Shown here: positions 40,584 to 49,950 of the stretch, in pieces
Numbering within the stretch: the first letter of the stretch is position 1
Layout of the letters: every line of letters begins with the position of its first letter
Assembly (NCBI GenBank): GCA_949281375.1
Contig: CASDLT010000034.1
Coordinates: 1 to 64,000, forward strand
DNA length: 64,000 nt
Direction of reading: 5' to 3'
Source of the DNA: an uncultured Nitrosomonas sp.
GTDB lineage: Bacteria; Pseudomonadota; Gammaproteobacteria; Burkholderiales; Nitrosomonadaceae
Made by a program: the position numbers and the translations under genes
The notes under the pieces: generated by a model
What the model saw: only the letters and a program-made list of their open reading frames with translations
Databases searched by the model: none
What the model was told of the DNA's origin: nothing

Positions 40584-41050
40584 GAATGGGATTTATGCAA
40601 TTTCACTGCGGAAATATGGCCGTCGCCTTCCAGTACCATGGCAGCGAAATCCTGATAGGACGTCGAACCTTGCTCACGCGCAACTTCATTCAGATCTTCA
40701 ACATCCACCATGTATTTTCGCATCATGACATGATCGAGTAGGCCATCCCGATAGAGCACGACGGGATCGGGATTCAGAAAATGGCGGATAGCGACGATTC
40801 TTTCAGAAAAATAGCCCAGGATCAGAAGCGTAACGATACTGCATATCGATCCCCAATATCCTGCCTCGTCAGGGGTAAGACCCAGATCGCTGGCTTCGGC
40901 TACCAGCACGATGATCACTAAATCCTGTGGCCCGCGTTGTGCGAATACGCGGCGTCCGACAATTTTCAATCCGATCAATATGAAGCAATAGACCGTCGCT
41001 GTTTGCGCCACGGAAAGCATGAGTAACTCGGCGGCAGGAAAGGAAAGCAT
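40580..41050 (-). CDS. DUF421 (YetF-type) membrane protein
   Basis: Three membrane segments occupy the first 90 residues, with LIGLKIVGRRVFAQRGPQDLVI between the first two, the usual DUF421 signature. The short C-terminal part (VLYRDGLLDHVMMRKY, VEDLNEVAREQG) matches the YetF domain. The function is unknown; some Bacillus relatives are linked to spore germination. At 156 residues it is a compact member. It is coupled to the putative outer-membrane gene by a 4-base overlap. Confidence 0.85.
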   Translation of the reverse strand: MLSFPAAELLMLSVAQTATVYCFILIGLKIVGRRVFAQRGPQDLVIIVLVAEASDLGLTPDEAGYWGSICSIVTLLILGYFSERIVAIRHFLNPDPVVLYRDGLLDHVMMRKYMVDVEDLNEVAREQGSTSYQDFAAMVLEGDGHISAVKLHKSHS

Positions 41051-41087
41051 GGTGGCGTTTATGGTGGTGAGTCTGTCAGGCGACTGT

Positions 41088-42248
41088 TCAAGGCATCAAA
41101 ATGACTTTGCGGCAATGGTCTTGTTTTTTGTCGAACATCTGATATCCCTGCGCCGCCTGTGCAAGCGGCAGGCGATGGCTGATAATCTCGTTGGGATGAA
41201 GTTTGCCCGCTTCTATCGCAGCAAGAAGCTTCGGCAGGAATCGCTGTACGTGTGTTTGGCCCATTTTGAAAATCAGGCCTTTTTCAAACGCATCTCCAAA
41301 CAAAAAGCCGTGAATGAATCCCGCATAAACGCCGGGCACACTGATAACGCCGCCTCGGCGCACTGCGGCGATGCACTGCCGCAAGGCTTGTCCGCTGCTG
41401 CCTTCCAGCTTCAGATTGGTCAGCACCGTTTCCACCACGCTGCCTTTGGCTTCGAACCCCACCGCATCGATGACCGCGTCCACGCCCCGGTAGGCCGTGT
41501 TCTCAATGATCGCTTCCGCCGGATCCACTTCATCAAAATTGAGCGGAATTACGTTATAAGTGGTTCGGGCGAATTCAAGACGGTAAGGATGATGGTCGAC
41601 CATGAAGATCTTTTCCACACCGAGCATGCGTGCACAAGCCGCTGACATCAAGCCAACCGGCCCGGCGCCAAAAATGGCAAGGCTCGAACCCGAGCACACT
41701 TCTGCGTTGAGAACAGCCTGATATCCGGTAGGCAAAATATCGCTCAGAAACAGGACTTTTTCGTCTGCCAATCCATCGGGTATTTTGATTGGCCCGACAT
41801 TGGCTCTGGGGACTCGGGCATATTCAGCCTGACCGCCGGAGATTCCTCCATATAAGTGACTGTAGCCAAAAATTGCCGCACCGGAGCGGATATCTTTCTT
41901 ATTCAGGATGGCGCCGCGATCCGGATTGGTCGTTTCGCAGGCGGCAAACATTTTTTTCTCGCAGAAAAAACAGTCGCCACAGGCAATGACGAACGGAACG
42001 ACGACCCGATCGCCTTTTTTCAGAACGGTCACATCACGTCCAGTTTCGACCACGGTGCCCATGAATTCATGACCGAGTATGTCACCAGCCTTCACCTCAG
42101 GGATTTTGCCGCGATATAAATGCAGATCGGAGCCGCAGATGGCGGTGGCCGTAACTTTTAAAATGACGTCATCGGGTTGCTGCAGAACGGGGTCGGGCAC
42201 GGTGTCGACACGAACATCGTTACTGTCGTGATAAGTCAGGGCTAACAT
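41088..42248 (-). CDS. Zinc-dependent alcohol dehydrogenase (MDR family)
   Basis: The 386-residue enzyme carries the catalytic zinc site ([10 protein letters not shown] near residue 38 and GHEFMGTV near 60), the structural zinc lobe with four cysteines ([15 protein letters not shown] near 90), and the NAD-binding [10 protein letters not shown] near 195. The pattern resembles formaldehyde-dehydrogenase-like members of the family (FdhA type). The substrate cannot be fixed. It lies 37 bases upstream of DUF421 on the same strand. Confidence 0.88.
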   Translation of the reverse strand: MLALTYHDSNDVRVDTVPDPVLQQPDDVILKVTATAICGSDLHLYRGKIPEVKAGDILGHEFMGTVVETGRDVTVLKKGDRVVVPFVIACGDCFFCEKKMFAACETTNPDRGAILNKKDIRSGAAIFGYSHLYGGISGGQAEYARVPRANVGPIKIPDGLADEKVLFLSDILPTGYQAVLNAEVCSGSSLAIFGAGPVGLMSAACARMLGVEKIFMVDHHPYRLEFARTTYNVIPLNFDEVDPAEAIIENTAYRGVDAVIDAVGFEAKGSVVETVLTNLKLEGSSGQALRQCIAAVRRGGVISVPGVYAGFIHGFLFGDAFEKGLIFKMGQTHVQRFLPKLLAAIEAGKLHPNEIISHRLPLAQAAQGYQMFDKKQDHCRKVILMP

Positions 42249-42372
42249 GATGAGTACTCCGGAGACAGAGGAAGCAAGAGATCTCTACATTGCCGAGATG
42301 CCGTCATGATCATGAATGACTGATCAGTCAACCCAGGTTTGCAGTGATTTCGATCGTATATTTACCGAGGAA

Positions 42373-42666
42373 TTATTTTTCAGTGGCTTTCCTGATTCTG
42401 TCGGCGTCATCTTCCAATTTGTCGGCTTTATTCTCGGACGATTTCCGTACCTGATCGGCCTGATCTTCCTTGCGGTCAGCCGCGGCTTCTCCGCGTTTTT
42501 CGAGGGCATCGCGTGCTTTTTCATCGTTTTTTCTGACTTGATCCGCTCTGTCTTCCAGCTGGTCGGCTTTTCTTTCGGCAGGATCACTTGCCGAGAAACC
42601 GACAGGCGCGACAATGAGTAAAAGCGTCAAGGTCATTAGCATGACAGTATTTTTTAGCAGGTTCAT
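42373..42666 (-). CDS. Small secreted charged coiled-coil protein
   Basis: A signal peptide (LMTLTLLLIVAPVGFSA) leads a mature part of about 70 residues made almost wholly of Lys, Arg, Asp, Glu, Ala and Gln. Near-repeats ADQLEDRADQVRKNDEKA, ADRKEDQADQVRKSSEN and ADKLEDDADRIRKATEK recur, suggesting one long amphipathic helix. GAGGAA lies 7 bases before the ATG. It may be a periplasmic helix protein; the family is not recognised. Confidence 0.75.
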   Translation of the reverse strand: MNLLKNTVMLMTLTLLLIVAPVGFSASDPAERKADQLEDRADQVRKNDEKARDALEKRGEAAADRKEDQADQVRKSSENKADKLEDDADRIRKATEK

Positions 42667-43031
42667 TTTGAGTTCCTCATGGTTATAAATAGTTAGTTTA
42701 GAAATACATTACCTGATTGTCTGACTCGACAATCAACATCGGCACTTTCTTATTTTTGAGATTCCACTGTCTGTTCGACAACGTACAGAGGCTCATTGAA
42801 CAAACCACTGGCAGAGTTTTAGCGATAGCTGTCTGGCGGTCTTACCCGCTTTTCTAAAATCGGTGAGCGAAAAAGCCGGTTGGTTTTCTTCTTAATTCCA
42901 GTCTGAATTTCATGTCATTGAGAAATCGTCTTTGTGTGGGATCCCGTACAGATTCGGTCAAATCAGGAAGACTATATTGACCACTGATGACGAAGTTGGA
43001 TAATTTTTTTAATGAATGAATGGAGATCAGA
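42667..43031. other. Divergent intergenic region
   Basis: These 365 bases separate the secreted coiled-coil gene from the PRC-barrel gene and should carry both promoters. No terminator or strong repeat is visible. GGAG lies 6 bases before the PRC-barrel ATG. Confidence 0.4.
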
Positions 43032-43442
43032 ATGAGTTACTTAGAACGAGATACCTATGGAATGTACAGAAATGAGAATGAAAGCGGTCCCGGCCCTCGG
43101 CTAATGGGTGCAGAAACACTGATTGGTAATGATGTCTATAATCTTCAGGACGAAGATCTGGGTGATATCAAGGAAATCATGCTGGATATGGAAAGCGGTG
43201 AAGTCTGTTACGCCGTGTTGTCATTCGGCGGATTCCTGGGTATTGCCGATAAATTGTTCGCGGTGCCCTGGAGCGCGCTGAAATTGGATACCGAGAATAA
43301 ACGTTTTACTCTCGATGTTGATAAAGAAAAGCTGGAGTCGGCGCCAGGGTTTGATAAGGATGATTGGCCCGATATGGCTGATCCGACATGGCAAGATTCG
43401 ATTCATTCCTATTACGGAACGAATGACGATAGCCGCCATTGA
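43032..43442 (+). CDS. PRC-barrel domain protein
   Basis: The 136-residue soluble protein has the PRC-barrel beta fold from about residue 27 to 100: ETLIGNDVYNLQDEDLGDIKEIMLD, CYAVLSFGGFLGIADKLFAVPW in two stretches, and FTLDVDKEKLESAPGF. Stand-alone members with this ending (DWPDMADPTW) are usual in proteobacteria and often stress-linked. ATG 43032 is supported by GGAG; the terminator after it suggests a single-gene transcript. Confidence 0.9.
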   Translation: MSYLERDTYGMYRNENESGPGPRLMGAETLIGNDVYNLQDEDLGDIKEIMLDMESGEVCYAVLSFGGFLGIADKLFAVPWSALKLDTENKRFTLDVDKEKLESAPGFDKDDWPDMADPTWQDSIHSYYGTNDDSRH

Positions 43443-43465
43443 TCGCTAATATCTTTGGACCCCCC

Positions 43466-43492
43466 AAAAGAGCCGCAGCCGCGGCTCTTTTT
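43466..43492 (+). terminator. Intrinsic terminator after the PRC-barrel gene
   Basis: AAAGAGCCGC and GCGGCTCTTT form a 10-bp stem with loop AGCC, followed by T residues. It begins 23 bases after the stop codon. Confidence 0.88.
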
Positions 43493-43657
43493 AGTTGATT
43501 ATTTCACCTTGATGGCACAGTGAGCTGCTGCGCCTTCTGATTATTTTTTTCTTGTTTTTCATTTTTTGCAATGTTGGATTCCGAACAGATTGGCGGATTG
43601 CAGATGCGTAGGATGAAGAATAAATTTTATAAATCTATTTCTGTAAAGGAAAAAATA

Positions 43658-45214
43658 ATGAAAAAAGCCTCTGTCACACTGTTGATCATTCTTGGTTTGA
43701 GCAGCTTTGGATTAGGAATTACGAACGCACTCAGTAAAAACGATAACGTTTCACCTCCTCATAAGCCCGACAAACCCGAAAAGCACGATGCAGTTCAAAA
43801 CGCCCAGTCCGTGCAGGCTCCGTCAAATTCGGCCAGGGAACATAAAAAGAATGAGCATGACCGCTCGGAGGTATTTTTACCTTCCAATACCGTACCCATT
43901 ACCCAGGATCTCAATCAGCAAATTGATAAGGGAAAAGTAACGGGGTTTGATTTCTCGCGCGATCCGTTCAATGCCCAGAAACCCAAGCAAACTTTCGATG
44001 AGGTGATGAAGAAGGATGTTGCGGAACGTGATGACGTGATGAAAATGCAGCAGAAACTGCTGGAAAGCCGCTACAACCTGAAACCCAAACTGGATTCCAG
44101 TGTGACCATGTCGCGCGGAAAGCCGCTGGCGGTCGGGCCGACAGCGCGTTTGCACGGCGATGTGAACTGGCAGAAACTGGCACAGATGTCGTCAGATGAA
44201 ATTCGCGCCAATGATCTTTTCCCATATCCGGCGCTGCCACATCCCAAACACGCTAGTGGCGGGCAAGTATTCCCTGCGCATCAGATTGCGATGTTCCCGA
44301 GACTGGAACGGTTTGATGTCGATTTCGACTTGCCGGAAGCCTTCTTGCCTGAATTTCCCCCAGCGATTTTTCTGCAAAACCGTCCCGAACTGGGAGATGT
44401 TTCTCGCGGCGAAGTGGTTTCGATCAATAACTTCTATGAATTATTCAAGGATATTCTGACGCCGGTGCAATTGAACGGTCTGCAAATGCTGCTGACTCCA
44501 TTGCCGCAGGAAGAATTCAATCCTACCGATGACCGTAAAACTGCCCATCCTAGCCTCGGCGTCGCGTGCCTGGATTGCCATGTCAATGGGCATACAACGG
44601 GGCAATTTCATTTAAGTCCGGACATCCGCCCTGAAGAACGGCGCTTCCGGCTCGATACCGTGAGTCTGCGCGGCATGTACAGTCAGCAGATTCATGGCTC
44701 TAAACGGAGCCTGCGCTCTGTCGAGGATTTCACTGAATTTGAATTTCGCACCGCCTATTTCAATGGCGACCCGATTCGCGCAATGAAGAAAGGCTTCCCG
44801 GTCATTGACCGCATTCACGTCGCGCATATGGCGCAGTTTCAGAATATGCTCGATTTCCCGCCTGCGCCGAAATTGAATCTGCACGGCAAGCTCGATCATT
44901 CCAAAGCCACCGAGAACGAGATTCGCGGCGAGGCCGTGTTTTTCGGCAAAGGACAATGTTCAAGCTGTCATCAGCCGCCAGCATATCTTGATCATCAAAT
45001 GCACGATCTGAAACTGGAACGTTTCCTGAAGGGAGGAGGAGATGGCCCGATCAAAACCTTCACATTGCGCGGTATCAAGGATAGTCCCCCGTATTTGCAT
45101 GATGGTCGGCTGCTGACGCTGGAAGACACGGTTGAATTCTTCAATCTGGTACTGGGATTGAAATTGACGGATGAAGAAAAAGCCAATCTGGTGGCTTACC
45201 TAAGAGTGCTGTAA
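43658..45214 (+). CDS. Di-heme cytochrome c peroxidase-like protein
   Basis: A signal peptide (SVTLLIILGLSSFGLGITNA) and a long polar linker (about residues 28-110) precede the cytochrome. Heme sites are CLDCHVNGHTTGQ near residue 308 and CSSCHQPP near 434. The last part has TLRGIKDSPPYLHDGRLLTLEDTVEFF in two halves, as in MauG/CcpA-type enzymes. It is probably periplasmic. The role, peroxidase or otherwise, is not determined. ATG 43658 has AAGGA 7 bases upstream; the frame before it is unlikely to be translated. Confidence 0.85.
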   Translation: MKKASVTLLIILGLSSFGLGITNALSKNDNVSPPHKPDKPEKHDAVQNAQSVQAPSNSAREHKKNEHDRSEVFLPSNTVPITQDLNQQIDKGKVTGFDFSRDPFNAQKPKQTFDEVMKKDVAERDDVMKMQQKLLESRYNLKPKLDSSVTMSRGKPLAVGPTARLHGDVNWQKLAQMSSDEIRANDLFPYPALPHPKHASGGQVFPAHQIAMFPRLERFDVDFDLPEAFLPEFPPAIFLQNRPELGDVSRGEVVSINNFYELFKDILTPVQLNGLQMLLTPLPQEEFNPTDDRKTAHPSLGVACLDCHVNGHTTGQFHLSPDIRPEERRFRLDTVSLRGMYSQQIHGSKRSLRSVEDFTEFEFRTAYFNGDPIRAMKKGFPVIDRIHVAHMAQFQNMLDFPPAPKLNLHGKLDHSKATENEIRGEAVFFGKGQCSSCHQPPAYLDHQMHDLKLERFLKGGGDGPIKTFTLRGIKDSPPYLHDGRLLTLEDTVEFFNLVLGLKLTDEEKANLVAYLRVL

Positions 45215-45307
45215 TGATCCTGGCCATAACCGCTGCAGAATAAGCCGAGCAGCAGGGAATGTGCATCATGTCTTCAGCGAAAAATTCAAACAAAAAGGAG
45301 TATTCCC

Positions 45308-45460
45308 ATGGTGACGAAAAAAAATCTGACTCAACTGAAGAATTTACCCATGACGCTCAAAAAACAGCAGGAAGGCAAAATGGGATACATTTTGTTATGG
45401 CTGCTGGGTATCCCCATTCCGATCCTGTTTCTGATTTTCTTATTGCGCGGATGTGATTGA
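45308..45460 (+). CDS. 50-residue single-pass membrane protein
   Basis: The ATG at 45308 has AAGGAG 7 bases upstream. The product has a basic lead (MVTKKNLTQLKNLP), then a strong membrane segment (GYILLWLLGIPIPILFLIFL) and a short LRGCD end. The overlapping frame in the same place has no such features. It sits between two cytochrome genes, with a terminator 28 bases after its stop, so it may be the last gene of the upstream unit. Function unknown. Confidence 0.75.
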   Translation: MVTKKNLTQLKNLPMTLKKQQEGKMGYILLWLLGIPIPILFLIFLLRGCD

Positions 45461-45487
45461 GATAATCGATCGGATTAACCAACTGAT

Positions 45488-45533
45488 GAGCCGGAAAAAG
45501 ACGGTAAGCCGTCCATTCCGGCTTGGTTTTTTA
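45488..45533 (+). terminator. Intrinsic terminator
   Basis: GCCGGAA...GACGG and CCGTC...TTCCGGC form an interrupted stem with a TAAG loop, followed by TTGGTTTTTT. It ends the unit containing the di-heme cytochrome and the 50-residue membrane protein. Confidence 0.75.
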
Positions 45534-45591
45534 ACGGGGCTGTCAAGTTGTGTGATTTCTATACGGTCAGATCGTCGATATGGCCACTCAG

Positions 45592-45742
45592 AAAAACGAT
45601 TCTGATCATCCTTTCCGATGCCATCTCCATCCCCTTCGTTTCATGGCACTCGCTCCCTCGCCTATCGCGTTGATATGTCTTGGTTGCATTCCGTATGCCT
45701 TGCGCTTTATATTGTTCGCCGAATTTATCAGCCTTTCCCTAA
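45592..45742. repeat. MITE-like element, copy 4
   Basis: The right end CGCCGAATTTATCAGCCTTTCCCTAA and the interior (CTCGCCTATCGCGTTGATATG, TTGGTTGC, CTTGCGCTTTATATTGTTCG, each in short matching runs) follow the other copies. The left end (ACGATTCTGATCATCC) is poorly kept, so that boundary is approximate. It lies between a terminator and the next cytochrome gene; no gene is seen in 45534-45928. Confidence 0.6.
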
Positions 45743-45928
45743 GAAAAAACCGTGGCGCCCGCCCGTTGGCGAGATTGGAAGCAGTGTTATACTTTGGCGC
45801 TGGATACCGCGGCCTAGGGTCGGGTTGGCACTCATGATGGAATGGCCGATGAATCAACGCTTGCGTTCATCAGCAGGAAATTCTGGATTATTGCCAGTGT
45901 TTTGATTTTTTTCATGGATCGACAGTCG

Positions 45929-46648
45929 ATGAAGTTATTTGCTTTGATGTTACTTACGATGATGACCGGATGGGCGAACGCTGACGAACCGGCTATGTCT
46001 GAAATTCCCGATACTCTGGAAGAGCGGGTGAAACCCTGCATCATCTGCCACAGGGATGCTGACCGGATAGACCGGGACGCGTATTTCCCGCGTATTGCCG
46101 GTAAACCGGCGGGTTATCTATTCAATCAGTTACGTAATTTTCGTGACGGCCGGCGTTTTTACCAGCCTATGGCCATTTTGCTGGAAAATATGACTGATGA
46201 GTACATGGATGAAATTGCGCACTATTTTGCTGCATTGCCAACCACTTATCCCGCGCCGGTGGCGCATGCGCTGTCACCTGCCGAAAGCCATGCCGTGGAA
46301 ACATTGATGTATTCCGGCGACGCCGAACGCGATCTTCCGGCCTGCAGCGCTTGTCATGGCGAAGCACTGATGGGCGTTCAACCCTATATTCCAGGTCTGC
46401 TGGGCTTGCCGCACGCCTACGTGGCCGCACAGTTCGGCGGCTGGCGCAATGGCGGGATCATGCGTGGACAGATTCCTGACTGCATGTCGGAAATAGCAAA
46501 AAAACTGACCCAGGAAGAAGTCAATGCGCTGGCGATATGGCTACCTAGCCGGCCAGTATCAGGAGAATCAGCCACAGCGGATGCGCTTGCGCCGGAATTG
46601 GCGCGGCGTTGCCGGACGATTGTGGCGGGGGAGGGTGCTGCACGATGA
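45929..46648 (+). CDS. Di-heme cytochrome c (tandem c553-like)
   Basis: After a signal peptide (LFALMLLTMMTGWANA) the protein has two small cytochrome domains: CIICHRDADR near residue 36, with Met ligand candidates around QPMAIL, and CSACHGEALMG near 140. The layout is that of periplasmic tandem c4/c553-type electron carriers. ATG 45929 is chosen as the start of the signal peptide. The TGA overlaps the ATG of the tri-heme gene, so the two are coupled and probably exchange electrons. Confidence 0.85.
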   Translation: MKLFALMLLTMMTGWANADEPAMSEIPDTLEERVKPCIICHRDADRIDRDAYFPRIAGKPAGYLFNQLRNFRDGRRFYQPMAILLENMTDEYMDEIAHYFAALPTTYPAPVAHALSPAESHAVETLMYSGDAERDLPACSACHGEALMGVQPYIPGLLGLPHAYVAAQFGGWRNGGIMRGQIPDCMSEIAKKLTQEEVNALAIWLPSRPVSGESATADALAPELARRCRTIVAGEGAAR

Positions 46649-47925
46649 AACGTTCATTTAAAGTCTGGGGTGCACAGGGAAATCGCCTTATCAATCGAGT
46701 TGCCGCAGGTGTATTGTCGATGGGGCTGGTTGCAGCAGCTCAGGCGATGCCGGACGCCAGCGGCCAGCAAGTTCAGCAGGGAGAATATCTGGCGCGGGCG
46801 GGTAATTGCATGGGCTGCCATACCACACGCGGCGGTAAACCCTATGCCGGCGGCCGCACGTTGAATACGCCATTCGGTCAATTCATCACGCCGAATCTGA
46901 CGCCGGATAATGGCACAGGGATCGGCAACTGGAGTGGCGATGATTTCTGGCAGGCATTGCATCATGGAAAGTCTCGGGATGGCCGCAATTTATATCCCGC
47001 TTTTCCATATACCGAATACACCAAGGTTACCCGGCAGGATGCCGATGCCATTTTTGCCTATCTGCGTACGTTGCCGGCAGTGGTACAGACGAATCCGCCG
47101 CACACGATTTATTCACCGTACGATAATCAATGGCTCCTGTCGCTTTGGAGGACATGGTATTTCAAAGAAGGAGTCTATCAGCCCGACAAATCCAAAAGCG
47201 AGGAATGGAACCGGGGCAATTATCTGGTACAGGGACTTGGACATTGTAACGCCTGTCATACTTCGCGTAATGTGTGGGGAGCAAGTGGGGACGATAAGTT
47301 GAACGGCGGCGAGATCATGGGCACACACTGGTATGCGCCGTCTCTGATATCCCCCGCGGAAGCGGGTGTTGGCGAATGGCCTATCAACGATATCGTCGCG
47401 CTATTGTCAACCGGCATCAACGATCATGCGGTGACTTCTGGCCCAATGGCGACGATCGTGCGGCAAAGCCTGCAATTTCTGTCGGACGGCGACATCCACT
47501 CCATGGCAGTTTATCTTCAATCGCTTGGAGAAAAGAAGGATCCGTCCAAAGCGCTGCGTAAACCGCCCAAAATGCCGGAACGCGTGCGTCAGTATTTGGA
47601 GCAGGGAGAAGCGGTTTATCAGAAGCATTGTCAGGATTGCCATGGCAAATCAGGTGAAGGCGTACCCAGAATTTATCCGCCGCTCGCGGGCAATCGCAGC
47701 GTGACCATGATATCTCCCCTGAACACCATCCGTAGCGTACTTTATGGCGGATATCCTCCGGCAACGGCTGGCAATCCCCGGCCTTATGGCATGCCGCCTT
47801 TTCAGCATCTCATTCACGATAATGAAATCGCCAGAGTGGTTTCCTATATTCGCAATGCATGGGGAAATCTCGGCAGTCTAGTGAAACCGGAAGATGTCGA
47901 TAAAAGTCGGGGCAGTGAATTCTGA
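46645..47925 (+). CDS. Tri-heme cytochrome c (dehydrogenase cytochrome subunit type)
   Basis: The 426-residue protein has a signal peptide (VAAGVLSMGLVAAAQA) and three CxxCH heme sites: CMGCHTTRGG near residue 55, CNACHTSRNVWG near 205 and CQDCHGKSGEG near 333. The spacing, with TPNLTPDNGTGIGNWS and YPAFPYTEYTKVT after heme 1, matches the membrane-bound cytochrome subunit of alcohol or gluconate dehydrogenases. No flavin or PQQ dehydrogenase subunit is nearby, so the donor is unknown. It overlaps the upstream di-heme gene by 4 bases. Confidence 0.88.
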   Translation: MKRSFKVWGAQGNRLINRVAAGVLSMGLVAAAQAMPDASGQQVQQGEYLARAGNCMGCHTTRGGKPYAGGRTLNTPFGQFITPNLTPDNGTGIGNWSGDDFWQALHHGKSRDGRNLYPAFPYTEYTKVTRQDADAIFAYLRTLPAVVQTNPPHTIYSPYDNQWLLSLWRTWYFKEGVYQPDKSKSEEWNRGNYLVQGLGHCNACHTSRNVWGASGDDKLNGGEIMGTHWYAPSLISPAEAGVGEWPINDIVALLSTGINDHAVTSGPMATIVRQSLQFLSDGDIHSMAVYLQSLGEKKDPSKALRKPPKMPERVRQYLEQGEAVYQKHCQDCHGKSGEGVPRIYPPLAGNRSVTMISPLNTIRSVLYGGYPPATAGNPRPYGMPPFQHLIHDNEIARVVSYIRNAWGNLGSLVKPEDVDKSRGSEF

Positions 47926-47975
47926 GGAAACTGAAAAAGGCAGCGTGGGAAGGCCCGGGAAGGTACAGTATCGAT

Positions 47976-48002
47976 GAGGTAACAGGAGCATACTGTTACC
48001 TC
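47976..48002. terminator. Perfect inverted repeat after the cytochrome operon
   Basis: GAGGTAACAG and CTGTTACCTC form a 10-bp perfect stem with a 7-base loop, about 50 bases after the tri-heme cytochrome stop. There is no T run, so it may act as a transcript end stabiliser rather than a classic terminator. The rest of 47926-48179 has no visible gene. Confidence 0.45.
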
Positions 48003-48179
48003 AATAAAATTACTCAAGAGGAATCCCCATTTTTTGCCGAGCGCCCCGGCGATTTTTTTGCGTTGTTTCGACATCAGCGTATGATTCGGGTCTTCCCGCC
48101 ATCTGGTGGCCGGTCATGACATCTCCCATGCGCGCAATCTCTGCCAGCGTTACTTTGAGCAGTCTTTATTACTGACGCA

Positions 48180-48563
48180 ATGGCAAGAAGAGGTTTGAAA
48201 GAACCATTCACGGCTGCGTCAGGCAGCTGGATTAATGTGTTAGAGAATGCCGGTGTGGAGGCAGTGCATTGGTCTGCAATCGGTGTCAAAGATGCTTCGG
48301 ATATTGAAATTATGATTGACGCTAAAGCGTAAGATTATATCCTTCTACCGCATGATCTGGACTTCAGCTCTATTCTTGCCATCACGCAAGTCGAAAAACC
48401 CAGCGTAGTTTAAATCAAAGCACAGGATGTCAATCCGGATGTGATTGGATTGCGCGTCATCGCTGCTTTAAGACAAATGACCTCGGAATTAGAAGAAGGT
48501 GCATTGTTGACCATTGATGCTACTCGTGCCCGGATACGGTTGCTGCCCTTAAAACTCACATGA
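48180..48563 (+). pseudogene. Decayed DUF5615 PIN-like toxin gene
   Basis: One reading frame from ATG 48180 to TGA 48563 contains two internal stops, TAA at 48330 and TAA at 48411. The conceptual product still shows the DUF5615 family pattern: NVLENAGVEAVHWSAIG, DASDIEIM, DYILLPHDLDFSSILAIT, and DVNPDVIGLRVIAALRQM. The first 15 or so residues do not match the family start, so the 5' end is also damaged. These are VapC-like predicted toxin nucleases; no partner antitoxin is seen intact. Confidence 0.8.
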
Positions 48564-49357
48564 CCGAATTAAACGTAAAGCCGTTCAATTGATGCGGCAT
48601 CTATTTAGGTTTATTCGATTCTGCAAAAGAAATTTTTTGAAATTGCTTCGAAATATTTCTTTTGTCCTTCACAAAAAAGTAAAAATATTACCGATTTCGG
48701 GATAAATGACTAAGTCATTTGAGGTGTGTGGTGGCGCTGCTCGCGTTTGTTCGTCGACGGACACGTCCTGTTAACGCCATCCTCGACGATTTTTTAAGAT
48801 TTCCTGATTAAAATTAATATTTGGGATAAATACCATCTGGACAGCAGGGGTTTGGCGGGCTTAGCATGAAAGGGTCGTGGTTGCCGGGCTTACGCCATTA
48901 TTTTGCGCCTGCGGCGGGGTTTGAACGGTCATCCGTAGAGCCGTTCCTACGATGTGCCATCTGGATTCAGCGTTTGCGGAAAAGGGGAGCGTTCAAATTA
49001 TCGTTTGCAAAATTGCCAGATAAATGTGCTTGTAGCGTTGCGGAACTTATGTGTTGCACAGGCAAAACTCCTTAGTTGCGCGCCGCCCCCAGGCGGTGCC
49101 GATTCATCGGCAAATATCGGTGCGAAATAAGCGCGACTATGCCCTCTAGAAGCTCTGGAAAAGGTAGTGAGCGGTTAATGAATGAGGCAAAGCGGGATCA
49201 TCTGAGATAGTGCATTTTTTCAGTGTCAGCGTGATTGCGTATTCTGTGCCGAATTCTCGCGCCGCTGACTGGATGCCACCGTTTTCACAACTTCCCATAA
49301 TCGGCAGCCACGACTCATGCAGGTCATTATTGTTATTTCTTGATGGGGAGTAATCAC
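48564..49357. other. Long region without a convincing gene
   Basis: Nearly 800 bases hold no frame with a domain and a ribosome site. A 69-codon frame at 48866 has an improbable Cys/Arg-rich product. There is one arm of a REP-like unit (GTAGAGCCGTTCCTAC near 48935) and a short palindrome (ATGACTAAGTCAT near 48707). With the toxin pseudogene before it, the region looks like decayed accessory DNA. Confidence 0.5.
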
Positions 49358-49930
49358 ATGGCAACGAATATTACCAATTTATCGAGTCTCGACGGTACAA
49401 ACGGGTTTCGGATGGATGGGGCGGCGGCTGGGGATTTTTTTGGTGGATCTGTCAGCAATGCAGGAGATATCAACGGAGATGGTTTTGATGATGCGGTAGT
49501 CGGTGGTAATCTCCTTGCTGATCCAAACGGTATTTCCAATGCTGGTTCTAGCTACGTAGTATTCGGCCGCAGCGACTTTGGCGGTGGAGGATTACCTGAA
49601 ATTGCAGGCACGCCCAATGATAATATTCTCAAAGGCACCTTGGCGGCAGAGCATTTCAAAGCGGGCGATGGAAATGACATGATGATCGGCCGTGGCGGCG
49701 CTGGCCACGGTGTTCTTCACCTCGACGACAAAGATCTGAATTTGGATTTGACCAACTATCTCGATCACATTCAAAGTATCGAAAGTATCTGTCTGTATGG
49801 CCGGGGCGACAATACACTATCGTTGACCGGTGCAGAACTGAAGGAATTGTCGGATACCACCGATACGCTTAAACTGCATGGTAACGCTGGCGATCAGGTT
49901 ATTCTGGAGGGTGAATGGGTGAATGGGTGA
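49358..49930 (+). CDS. Short FG-GAP/RTX-type protein, truncated by a tandem repeat
   Basis: ATG 49358 follows GGGGAG by 7 bases. The product has one FG-GAP repeat (AGDFFGGSVSNAGDINGDGFDDAVVGG region), then an RTX-like GAGDGNDMMIGRGG-type turn and the start of the usual end domain (TLKLHGNAGDQVILEG). Four copies of GAATGGGT then bring an in-frame TGA at 49928. The same frame continues beyond it to 50035 with a typical family end (HGFYHIYTQDDAVVLVGMNM). With one repeat copy the protein would be full length. It is much shorter than usual relatives and probably also lost internal repeats. Confidence 0.75.
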   Translation: MATNITNLSSLDGTNGFRMDGAAAGDFFGGSVSNAGDINGDGFDDAVVGGNLLADPNGISNAGSSYVVFGRSDFGGGGLPEIAGTPNDNILKGTLAAEHFKAGDGNDMMIGRGGAGHGVLHLDDKDLNLDLTNYLDHIQSIESICLYGRGDNTLSLTGAELKELSDTTDTLKLHGNAGDQVILEGEWVNG

Positions 49931-49950
49931 ATGGGTGAATGGGTGAATGG
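49913..49950 (+). repeat. 8-bp tandem repeat (GAATGGGT x4 plus GAATGG)
   Basis: Four perfect copies of GAATGGGT and a six-base partial copy run from 49913 to 49950 inside a coding frame. The unit is not a multiple of three; the second copy creates TGA in the coding frame, directly followed by an in-frame ATG. Such tracts mutate by slippage, so copy number may vary between cells. Confidence 0.9.

Noticed and set aside
45259-45456. 65-codon frame over the small membrane peptide
   Set aside because: The +1-shifted frame at 45308 has the ribosome site and a membrane segment; this one has neither.
48866-49075. 69-codon frame in the gene-poor region
   Set aside because: Cys/Arg-rich composition, no ribosome site, no family.
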